Part shown: positions 1-5,053 of the stretch, piece after piece
How the letters are laid out: each line of letters opens with the position of its first letter
Position numbering within the stretch: position 1 is the stretch's first letter
DNA from: Microbacteriaceae bacterium
Lineage (GTDB): Bacteria; Actinomycetota; Actinomycetes; Actinomycetales; Microbacteriaceae
Assembly: GCA_003454135.1 (NCBI GenBank)
Contig: DMKW01000137.1
Location: 655-5,707 of the forward strand
Length of the DNA stretch: 5,053 nt
Direction: 5' to 3'
Notes under the pieces: model-generated
Told to the model about the DNA's origin: nothing
Seen by the model: the letters and a program-made list of their open reading frames with translations, nothing else
The model's database searches: none
Position numbers and translations under genes: made by a program

Positions 1-710
1 GCGGCATCGGTCCACATTCGCACCGAGCGAAGATCGTCGCGTGCCTTCTCCCGGCGGGCGATTCCGTCCTCGTCGAGCTGGTCTCGCAGCTGGCGCGCCC
101 GTCGGGAGAGCGCTTCCGGGGTGAGGCCGGCTGACGCGGCGATCAGCTCTTCTGCGGCGGCTGCGAGCTGTCCGGCCGTGACGGCCGTGTCGATCTCACC
201 GAGCGCCCGGCGGATGACGTCGGCCCCGTCGATCGACAACGCTCCCGAATTCAGCGCCGCTATCAGCGGTTGTTGCCAGAGCGAGGTGGCGGAGTCGGCG
301 GGTGACGTCGAGGCGGCCAATTGCGAATCGCGAGCGGCGGCCAGACCCTCAGCAGTAGGAGCCTCGACAGCCTGAGCGGCGGCCTCGGTCTGCGCGATCA
401 GAGTGCCGACCTCGATCAGTTTCACCGCATCCCGGTGCGAGACACCCTGGGTGGCCTGCACCATCTGCACCGTCGACGCGAACCCCGCCGCGGCGGCCAG
501 CCCGGAGTGCCCCAACTCCCAGTTGGACTGGTGTGCCATCTCCGCGGCGATCATCGCCGCATACCGGTCCGAACACTGCCGCAACGCCGCCGACATCAGC
601 GCCGCAGTTCGCGACTCCGGGCCCGGCAGCCCCGCAAAATCGGATGCCGCACTACCGAGCGCGGCAACCGCCGCAGCGGCGCGGAGCAGCGACTCGGAGA
701 GGGATTCCAT
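1..710 (-). CDS. DUF222 / 13E12-repeat family protein (HNH-endonuclease type), N-terminal part, cut by window edge
   Basis: The minus-strand frame is open from the start to the window edge and gives 236 residues without a stop. Family-typical stretches are GVSHRDAVKLIEVG (about 89-102), ALSIDGADVIRRALG (157-171), LTPEALSRRARQLRDQLD (196-213) and the arginine-rich RREKARDDLRSVRMWTDA (219-236), which in this family runs into an ADGM-like motif. Full-length members usually end in an HNH nuclease domain, which would lie outside the window; the nuclease role is therefore inferred from the family. The N-terminal part is alanine-rich and helical, with no signal peptide or membrane segment. Two in-frame ATGs exist, at 716 and 710. 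I prefer 710 because a TAAAAT -10 element at 722-717 lies six bases before it and no Shine-Dalgarno sequence precedes either ATG, which suggests a leaderless message. The gene is probably SOS-controlled (see the box at 728-745). The family is multicopy and mobile-looking in many actinobacteria, and its biological role is unsettled. Confidence 0.87.
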   Translation of the reverse strand, partial: MESLSESLLRAAAAVAALGSAASDFAGLPGPESRTAALMSAALRQCSDRYAAMIAAEMAHQSNWELGHSGLAAAAGFASTVQMVQATQGVSHRDAVKLIEVGTLIAQTEAAAQAVEAPTAEGLAAARDSQLAASTSPADSATSLWQQPLIAALNSGALSIDGADVIRRALGEIDTAVTAGQLAAAAEELIAASAGLTPEALSRRARQLRDQLDEDGIARREKARDDLRSVRMWTDA

Positions 711-716
711 ACCCAT

Positions 717-745
717 ATTTTACAAGATTCGAACGTATCTTCGAA
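717..745 (-). promoter_or_regulatory. Candidate leaderless promoter of the DUF222 gene
   Basis: On the minus strand, TTCGAA (745-740) stands 17 bases before TAAAAT (722-717), giving -35/-10 spacing typical of housekeeping sigma factors. The -35 is weak (3 of 6 against TTGACA), while the -10 fits TANNNT. The ATG at 710 begins six bases after the -10, where transcription would be expected to start. The SOS box covers the -35 and spacer. Confidence 0.5.
728..745 (-). promoter_or_regulatory. LexA-binding SOS box (one mismatch)
   Basis: The minus-strand sequence is TTCGAAGATACGTTCGAA. The actinobacterial SOS box is TCGAAC-N4-GTTCGA. Here the right half-site GTTCGA is exact and the left reads TCGAAG, so 11 of 12 half-site positions match, and the outer T/A pair extends the dyad. 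The spacing of four is correct. The box overlaps the -35 region of the DUF222 gene, the right place for a repressor. LexA control of several 13E12-family genes is known in Mycobacterium tuberculosis, which supports the assignment. Actual binding is inferred. Confidence 0.65.
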
Positions 746-800
746 CATCGAGAGGCGAATGTAGACAACAACTTCTCCACAGGCGGCTCGCCGAGAGGAA

Positions 801-829
801 GCCCTCGGCACGCACAACGTACCGAGGGC
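801..829 (-). terminator. Probable intrinsic terminator after the 228-residue gene
   Basis: GCCCTCGG (801-808) and CCGAGGGC (822-829) form a perfect 8-bp stem. After one mismatch an inner ACG/CGT helix closes a five-base loop. On the minus strand it starts 42 bases past the stop codon at 872 and is followed by TTCCTCT, a poor but pyrimidine-rich tail. Weak U-tracts are common in high-GC actinobacteria. A second small dyad, GGGCC/GGCCC (838-854), sits between it and the stop codon. Confidence 0.5.
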
Positions 830-871
830 GAACAGCGGGGCCCGACAGCGGCCCACGCCCCTAATGGAGAG

Positions 872-1558
872 TCAGGTACCGTCCGCGTGCGAGAGAGCGC
901 GGTGCGCCATGCTCGGCCGCGCAGGCGATGCCAGCCGCTTTGTGGCGTCGTCGATCACGGAGACGAGCAGCGCCCGCAACCGCACGTCCTGGTCGTTGAC
1001 GCACGCCTCGGCGATGCCGACAACGGAGGTGCGGATGATGGCATCGGTCATGAGGGCGGTCGAGCGCGGGTTGAGCGGGCCGGAGGCCGCAAGGAACGCG
1101 TGCGCCCAGTCGGTGGCCCCGGGCGTCAGACGCAACGCCTCCGCGATCTGCTCCCTCGCCTCGCCGACCGAGGCGTCGCCCGAGACGGCGAGAATCTCGT
1201 CGCAGCGCAGGATGCCGGCGGCGAGGGCACGCTGGCGTCCCTCGCTCGCGATCGGAAGGGCCGCGCTCGCAGCGCGAACGGCAACGAGCACGCCGATCCG
1301 CGGGTCCGTTCCGACGAGGCCGATCACCGAGGGGATGAGCTCGACGAGTTCGCCGCGCGCGGCATCGGAACTGCAGTCATTCACCATTCTGGCGAGCGAT
1401 GCGACCGCTTGATGGGTGCACGTCGGATGGTCGCTCCACCGTTCGCCGGCGAGCCAGGACGCGTATTCCATGAAGCACGCGCCGCTCTTGGGGCTTCGAT
1501 GTTTGCCGCGTGAAAGCACGGGCATGAGTTCGGGTGAAACGTTCCTTGATCGCGACAT
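872..1558 (-). CDS. Conserved actinobacterial protein of unknown function, 228 aa
   Basis: The protein is soluble-looking, with no signal peptide or membrane helix. Its N-terminal block is the striking part: MPVLSRGKHR (12-21), then GACFMEYASWLAGERWSDH (26-44) and PTCTH (45-49), including C28, H44, C47 and H49, a possible metal or redox site. I recall this block as strongly conserved in actinobacterial proteins with no assigned function; homologues usually read CTHP where this one has CTHQ. After PSVIGL (76-81) the remainder is alanine-rich and helical, and it is probably more variable. The start at 1558 is chosen because a GGGAGG ribosome site lies eight bases upstream and the conserved block follows soon after. 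The same frame could be extended upstream to 1681, but that stretch looks non-coding and lacks a ribosome site. The gene is transcribed away from the FAD oxidoreductase across a 238-base intergenic region and appears monocistronic, with a hairpin downstream. No function is proposed. Confidence 0.82.
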   Translation of the reverse strand: MSRSRNVSPELMPVLSRGKHRSPKSGACFMEYASWLAGERWSDHPTCTHQAVASLARMVNDCSSDAARGELVELIPSVIGLVGTDPRIGVLVAVRAASAALPIASEGRQRALAAGILRCDEILAVSGDASVGEAREQIAEALRLTPGATDWAHAFLAASGPLNPRSTALMTDAIIRTSVVGIAEACVNDQDVRLRALLVSVIDDATKRLASPARPSMAHRALSHADGT

Positions 1559-1566
1559 TTGAGGTG

Positions 1567-1572
1567 CCTCCC
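1567..1572 (-). promoter_or_regulatory. Strong Shine-Dalgarno site setting the start at 1558
   Basis: The minus strand reads GGGAGG, eight bases before the ATG at 1558. It is the best ribosome site in the window and fixes this start over the longer in-frame alternative at 1681. Other genes here lack a comparable site and look leaderless. No convincing -10/-35 pair was found upstream; TTGGCG with TTGATC 17 bases later is only a weak candidate. Confidence 0.7.
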
Positions 1573-1638
1573 GCCACTCTCGCAACTGGTAGATCAAGTG
1601 TGCGCCTCGAACGCCGCCAAGACCAGACCCGGAATGGC

Positions 1639-1652
1639 CGGATGCCCATCCG
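1639..1652. repeat. 14-bp palindrome in divergent intergenic region, possible operator
   Basis: CGGATG-CC-CATCCG is a perfect inverted repeat with a two-base centre. It is flanked by two direct GGCCGG copies (1636-1641 and 1656-1661). A second short dyad, CGGAA-N8-TTCCG, lies at 1659-1676. The palindrome is 81 bases upstream of the 228-residue gene and 144 bases upstream of the FAD gene. Short GC-rich palindromes also arise by chance in such DNA. Confidence 0.3.
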
Positions 1653-1687
1653 AGTGGCCGGAAAGAATGCCTTCCGCGCATTTTTCG

Positions 1688-1723
1688 GGCCCGGCATCTC
1701 GCAGGCTCCCCAGGGGCCGGGCC
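1688..1723. repeat. Inverted repeat with 8-bp GC stem in divergent intergenic region
   Basis: GGCCCGGC (1688-1695) pairs with GCCGGGCC (1716-1723) around a 20-base loop. A run of five T precedes it on the plus strand, but neither strand has T after the stem, so it does not look like an intrinsic terminator. It could be a 5' leader structure or a protein site. Confidence 0.3.
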
Positions 1724-1758
1724 GCCACACCCCGGACGGCGTCGTCGCGCGCTCGAAC

Positions 1759-1782
1759 TTCGACGGGTTCTTCGACCGGTTC
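1759..1782 (+). repeat. Tandem 12-bp direct repeat in the promoter of the FAD oxidoreductase
   Basis: TTCGACGGGTTC (1759-1770) is followed immediately by TTCGACCGGTTC (1771-1782), with 11 of 12 bases identical. It fills the space from about -38 to -15 relative to the ATG at 1797, just ahead of the -10. A 12-bp period places the copies on roughly the same face of the helix, as expected for a regulator binding in tandem. A regulatory role is inference. Confidence 0.45.
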
Positions 1783-1784
1783 AG

Positions 1785-1790
1785 TAGTGT
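1785..1790 (+). promoter_or_regulatory. Candidate -10 element for the FAD oxidoreductase (leaderless)
   Basis: TAGTGT fits TANNNT and is followed by six bases and then the ATG at 1797. No Shine-Dalgarno sequence precedes the ATG. No good -35 stands at 16-18 bases; TTCGAC at 1759-1764 is 20 bases away, so an activator at the tandem repeat might be needed. Confidence 0.4.
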
Positions 1791-1796
1791 TGGCGC

Positions 1797-3221
1797 ATGG
1801 CCAGCACCGTGTTCGAACGCTCGCAGCCCGATCCCCGCGTCGTCGCGGCATCACTCGACGGGTCGCGGCTGAAGCCCTTCTGGCTGGATGATCTCGGCAC
1901 TCGGACGTCGTACCCTCGCCACACCGGCACGACGAGCGTCGACCTCGCGATCGTGGGCGGCGGGTACACGGGGCTGTGGACCGCGCTTCAGGCGAAGGAA
2001 CGCGATCCTTCACTGAAGGTCACGGTGCTCGAGGGCCAGACGGTGGGCTGGGCGGCATCCGGCCGCAACGGTGGATTTTGCGAGTCGACGCTCACTCACG
2101 GGGAGGTGAACGGCCAGAACCGGTTTGCCGACGAGCTCGAGCAGCTTGACAGGCTCGGCCGGCAGAATCTCGACGAGATCGAGGCGACGGTCGCTCACCT
2201 CGGGCTCGACTGCCAGTTCGAACGCACCGGATCGCTTGCCGTCGCCGTCGAGGACTACCAGCTCGACGAGCTCCGCGACGCGCACGACGGCGTTACCGAG
2301 ATCTACTTCGACGCCGAGCAGATCCGTGGGGTCATCGACTCGCCCACCTATCTCGGCGGAGTCTGGAGCACGCGCGCGACCGCCATGGTGCACCCGGCGA
2401 GGCTCGCCGCCGAACTCGCTCGAGCCTGCGTCGAGGCCGGGGTCGAGATCGCGGAGCGCTCCCCGGTGCGCGCCATCGACACGGAGCTGCCGAACGGGCC
2501 GGTGTCCCTCACGCTCGACGGCGGCTTCGTGCACGCCGACCGAGTCGCCATCGCGACGAACGCGTTCCCGTCGCTGCTCAAGCGCTACCGCCTGCACACC
2601 GTGCCGGTCTACGACCACGTGCTCATGACCGAACCGCTCACCGACGAGCAGCTCGCCTCGATCGGCTGGAAAGGGAGGCAGGGCATCGCCGACCTCGCGA
2701 ACCAGTTCCACTACTACCGGCTGAGCGGCGACAATCGCATCCTTTGGGGCGGTTACGACGCCGTCTATCACTACGGCGGCCGCATCCGGCGCGAGTACGA
2801 AGACCGGCCGCAGACCTTCCGCACGCTCGCGAACCACTTCTTCACGACGTTCCCGCAGCTCGAGGGTGTGCGCTTCAGCCACCGCTGGGCCGGAGTCATC
2901 GACACGAGCAGCAGGTTCTGCGCCTTCTACGGCCTCGCACGCCAGGGCCGAGTCGCCTACGCCGCCGGGTTCACCGGGCTCGGAGTGGCCGCAAGCCGGT
3001 TCGCGGCCAACGTCATGCTCGACCACCTGTCGGGGGAGCAGACCGAACGCACCCAACTGCGCATGGTGCGCGAGACCCCGATGCCCTTCCCGCCGGAGCC
3101 CGCCACTTTCGCGGCGGTGCAGGCCACGAGGTGGGCCCTCGACCGGGCCGACCACAACGCCGGCAAGCGAAACGCGCTGCTCAAGACCCTGGATGCCGTC
3201 GGCCTCGGGTTCGACTCGTAG
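1797..3221 (+). CDS. FAD-dependent oxidoreductase, DAO / amine-oxidase-like family, 474 aa
   Basis: This is a complete flavoenzyme of the D-amino-acid-oxidase-like superfamily, whose members oxidise amines or N-substituted amino acids and pass electrons to oxygen or another acceptor. A presequence of about 45 residues (LKPFWLDDL at 26-34) leads into the Rossmann fold: VDLAIVGGGYTGLW (48-61) carries GxGxxG as G54, G56 and G59, and E79 at the end of the second strand would bind the FAD ribose. GWAASGRNGG (84-93) is the pyrophosphate/isoalloxazine loop typical of the DAO, PuuB-like branch. Near the C-terminus, HRWAGVIDT (362-370) and YAAGFTGLGVAASR (388-401) form the closing FAD-binding segment. 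The tail PMPFPPEP...GLGFDS is, as I recall, seen in actinobacterial homologues. No signal peptide is seen, so the enzyme is probably cytoplasmic. The substrate cannot be read from sequence; gamma-glutamylputrescine or sarcosine-type oxidation are only analogies. Leucine codons are CTC-rich (30 CTC, 12 CTG, 4 CTT). A DinB-like gene follows after 46 bases. Confidence 0.92.
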   Translation: MASTVFERSQPDPRVVAASLDGSRLKPFWLDDLGTRTSYPRHTGTTSVDLAIVGGGYTGLWTALQAKERDPSLKVTVLEGQTVGWAASGRNGGFCESTLTHGEVNGQNRFADELEQLDRLGRQNLDEIEATVAHLGLDCQFERTGSLAVAVEDYQLDELRDAHDGVTEIYFDAEQIRGVIDSPTYLGGVWSTRATAMVHPARLAAELARACVEAGVEIAERSPVRAIDTELPNGPVSLTLDGGFVHADRVAIATNAFPSLLKRYRLHTVPVYDHVLMTEPLTDEQLASIGWKGRQGIADLANQFHYYRLSGDNRILWGGYDAVYHYGGRIRREYEDRPQTFRTLANHFFTTFPQLEGVRFSHRWAGVIDTSSRFCAFYGLARQGRVAYAAGFTGLGVAASRFAANVMLDHLSGEQTERTQLRMVRETPMPFPPEPATFAAVQATRWALDRADHNAGKRNALLKTLDAVGLGFDS

Positions 3222-3231
3222 GGTCGAGCAC

Positions 3232-3261
3232 TTCAGAAGTGTCGGCGGTGCCCGGTACCCT
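3232..3261 (+). promoter_or_regulatory. Candidate leaderless promoter of the DinB-like gene
   Basis: TTCAGA (3232-3237, 4 of 6 to TTGACA) and TACCCT (3256-3261) are 18 bases apart. Six bases after the -10 comes the ATG at 3268, and no ribosome site is seen before it. The gene may thus be transcribed separately from the FAD gene as well as by read-through, since no clear terminator lies in the gap. Confidence 0.4.
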
Positions 3262-3267
3262 GCGAGC

Positions 3268-3849
3268 ATGAATCAACAGGATCTTTTTCTCATGTCCGAC
3301 GCGGCGCTCCGCGACGTCATCGACATGATCGATCACGACCAGCTCTCGCTCGCCGCCCCCGCCGAGTGGTCACGAAAGTCGAACCCCACGCTGCGGGACA
3401 TCCTCGCTTACCACGCCTACGACGAGGCGTGGGTGCCAGACGTGCTCGCCGGCCGCACCGCCGAGGAAGTCGGGAGCCGCCACGACGGCGACCTGCTCGG
3501 CGACGACCCGATTGCGAGCTACGACGACATCAACGACGCGGTGACCGAGGCGGCCTCCCGTGACCTGGACTATGACCGCATCGTGCACCTGAGCTACGGC
3601 GATTTCCCGCTGGGCGACTACCTCGTCCACACGAGTACTTACCGCGCCTTCCAGGCCTGGTCGATCGCCCATTTCCTCGGACTCGGCTACTCGCTACCCG
3701 AACCTCTCGTGGACGGGCTCTGGCAGATCCTCGGTCCTCAGATCGACGACTTCCGCTCGATGGGCGTGTTCCCTCCGGAGATCGAGGTGCCGGCCGGCTC
3801 CGACCGCGAGGTGCAACTGCTCGGCAAGGTCGGCTATTGGAAGCCGTGA
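3268..3849 (+). CDS. DinB-fold / mycothiol-dependent maleylpyruvate isomerase-like protein, 193 aa
   Basis: The protein resembles the actinobacterial DinB-like four-helix-bundle family, which includes mycothiol-dependent maleylpyruvate isomerase and many uncharacterised putative thiol transferases. Helix 1 is FLMSDAALRDVIDMI (7-21). PTLRDILAYHAYDEAWVPDVLAG (40-62) holds H49 at the place of the usual first metal ligand. TYRAFQAWSIAHFLGLG (124-140) matches the family's R-T-F-E-A-W helix, but the usual Glu is Q129 and a His sits at H135. The C-terminal FPPEIEVPAGSD...VGYWKP is a cap I recall from related actinobacterial proteins. The length is normal for the single-domain form. With Glu replaced by Gln, the metal site may be altered or lost, so catalysis is uncertain. 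The start at 3268 is the only one giving a family-like N-terminus; the same frame is open upstream but overlaps the FAD gene. It shares strand and proximity with the FAD oxidoreductase, but a functional link is unproven. Confidence 0.82.
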   Translation: MNQQDLFLMSDAALRDVIDMIDHDQLSLAAPAEWSRKSNPTLRDILAYHAYDEAWVPDVLAGRTAEEVGSRHDGDLLGDDPIASYDDINDAVTEAASRDLDYDRIVHLSYGDFPLGDYLVHTSTYRAFQAWSIAHFLGLGYSLPEPLVDGLWQILGPQIDDFRSMGVFPPEIEVPAGSDREVQLLGKVGYWKP

Positions 3850-3870
3850 CCCTCGGCCTGGCGATCGTGG

Positions 3871-3896
3871 GGCGCCGTGCCGAAGGGCAGCGCGCC
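3871..3896 (+). terminator. Weak terminator-like hairpin after the DinB-like gene
   Basis: GGCGC (3871-3875) pairs with GCGCC (3892-3896). Inside a small internal loop, TGCC/GGCA closes a GAAG tetraloop (3882-3885). It begins 21 bases after the stop codon at 3849. No T-run follows, so it may be a U-less actinobacterial terminator or only incidental structure. Confidence 0.25.
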
Positions 3897-3938
3897 GTGT
3901 GGACGGCGACCGAGACAATTCGCAAGGTCTACATCGCC

Positions 3939-3944
3939 TAAATT
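3939..3944 (+). promoter_or_regulatory. Candidate -10 element for rpiB (leaderless)
   Basis: TAAATT, the most AT-rich spot in this gap, is followed by seven bases and the ATG at 3952. The GGTGAG between them is only one base from the ATG, too close for a useful Shine-Dalgarno site. No -35 at proper spacing is evident (TTCGCA at 3919-3924 is 14 bases away). Confidence 0.4.
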
Positions 3945-3951
3945 GGTGAGC

Positions 3952-4424
<473 letters not shown>

Positions 4425-4425
<1 letters not shown>

Positions 4426-5053
4426 TGCCCGAAGGGCATTCAGTCCGCCGCCTGGCCCAACAGTTCGGGGACGTCTTTTCCGGCGAGCCACTGTCCGTCA
4501 GCAGCCCGCAGGGCAGGTTCGCCGCCGGTGCGGCCCTGCTGGACGGCCAGGTCCTGACGGATTCGCGCGCCCACGGCAAGCACCTCTTCCTGCACTTTGA
4601 CCACGCCGTGGTGCTGCACGTCCACCTGGGGCTCTACGGTGCCTGGGATTTCGGCGGCGACGCCACGTTCCGCGGGGCCTCCAGCATCGGCGCCCCGCGG
4701 AAGATCGGGGAGCGCGAGGTTTTCGACGACCGCGGAATTGTCGACGACGCCGGGCCGGCTGAGTACGCAGGCCCTCCCGAGCCCCGGGGCGCCGTGCGCG
4801 TCCGGCTGGTCAGCCGGCATGGCTGGGCGGACCTGCGCGGTGCCACCACCTGCGCGGCCATCACCGAGGCGGAAGCGCGGGCCGTCCTGGCCCGGCTCGG
4901 GCCGGATCCGCTGCACCACCTTCCCACGGACAGGGCCCGCTTTGTGGCGGGGCTGCAGGCCCGTAAGTCGCCCGTCGCGGCGCTGCTGATGGACCAGAAG
5001 GTGATTGCCGGCGTCGGGAACGTCTACCGGGCCGAAGTGCTGTTCCGCCAGCG
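4425..5053 (+). CDS. nei: Fpg/Nei-family DNA glycosylase (endonuclease VIII type), N-terminal part, cut by window edge
   Basis: Fpg/Nei enzymes remove oxidised bases and nick the abasic site in base-excision repair. The start GTG encodes MPEGHSVRRLA: after Met removal P2 would be the catalytic nucleophile, with E3 next to it. K52 in AHGKHLFLHF (49-58) is the conserved lysine. VHLGLYGAW (66-74) is a core strand. The helix-two-turn-helix begins at about 170, with QKVIAGVGNVYRAEVLF (191-207) including N199. The zinc finger expected at the C-terminus is outside the window; 209 residues are visible. Residues 84-122 (GASSIGAPRK to EPRG) are longer than in short family members. The GTG overlaps the rpiB TAG by one base, and GAGG at 4411-4414, ten bases upstream, can serve as ribosome site. 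An rpiB neighbour also occurs in M. tuberculosis (nei2), so the pairing is known. Leucine codons are CTG-rich (16 CTG, 3 CTC, 1 CTT), unlike the FAD and DinB-like genes. Confidence 0.93.

Noticed and set aside
533..1513. 326-codon plus-strand open frame across the DUF222 start and the 228-residue gene
   Set aside because: It spans two minus-strand genes and their gap, and the composition (Arg/Pro/Gly) is that of an antisense shadow.
1559..1681. N-terminal extension of the 228-residue protein to 269 residues starting at 1681
   Set aside because: The strong GGGAGG site fits 1558, the added residues have no family-like features, and the stretch holds dyads typical of intergenic DNA.
1751..1764. 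Second SOS box near TCGAAC before the FAD gene
   Set aside because: The TCGAAC half-site is followed directly by TTCGAC without the four-base spacer and matching GTTCGA.
3211..3227. TCGAC/GTCGA hairpin at the end of the FAD gene as terminator
   Set aside because: The stem has only five pairs, overlaps the stop codon and has no T-run; a chance match is likely.
2010..3269. 419-codon open frame on the minus strand opposite the FAD gene
   Set aside because: The translation is low-complexity and rich in Arg, Val and Glu with no family features. It is a shadow of a GC-rich gene whose plus frame has clear FAD motifs.
3877..3951. Longer RpiB starting at 3877
   Set aside because: It adds 25 basic, unrelated residues. 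RpiB proteins begin at MRIHIATDHAG, and a hairpin lies over the upstream start.

Overview
This window looks like the chromosome of a high-GC actinobacterium. The protein families, the codon choice and the leaderless-looking promoters fit the order Micrococcales (Microbacteriaceae- or Micrococcaceae-like). This placement comes from recalled family resemblance, not from a search. No rRNA, tRNA, CRISPR array, insertion sequence or prophage module was recognised.

Left part, minus strand. The window opens inside a DUF222 / 13E12-repeat gene, of which the N-terminal 236 residues are present; its usual C-terminal HNH nuclease domain would lie beyond position 1. Its promoter carries a near-perfect actinobacterial SOS box (728-745) over the -35 region, so DNA-damage induction by LexA release is likely. 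Next comes a 155-base gap with a terminator-like hairpin, then a 228-residue conserved actinobacterial protein of unknown function (872-1558) with a Cys/His-rich N-terminal motif.

Centre. A 238-base divergent intergenic region contains several inverted repeats. A 12-base tandem repeat lies directly in front of the next gene. That gene (1797-3221) is a complete FAD-dependent oxidoreductase of the DAO / amine-oxidase-like fold. It is followed on the same strand by a DinB-fold / mycothiol-dependent maleylpyruvate-isomerase-like protein (3268-3849).

Right part, plus strand. rpiB (3952-4425, ribose-5-phosphate isomerase B) overlaps by one base the GTG start of an Fpg/Nei-family DNA glycosylase that runs off the right edge. 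The rpiB-nei pairing is also known in mycobacteria. Leucine codon choice switches from CTC-rich to CTG-rich inside rpiB, next to its most conserved stretch. This suggests either a homologous-recombination junction or an assembly chimera.

Two DNA-damage-related genes (SOS-boxed DUF222 and the Nei-type glycosylase) flank ordinary metabolic genes, but nothing shows that they act together. I see no convincing new multi-gene system. The points most worth following are the SOS box, the intragenic codon shift in rpiB, the promoter tandem repeat, and the recurring TANNNT-6/7-ATG promoter geometry.
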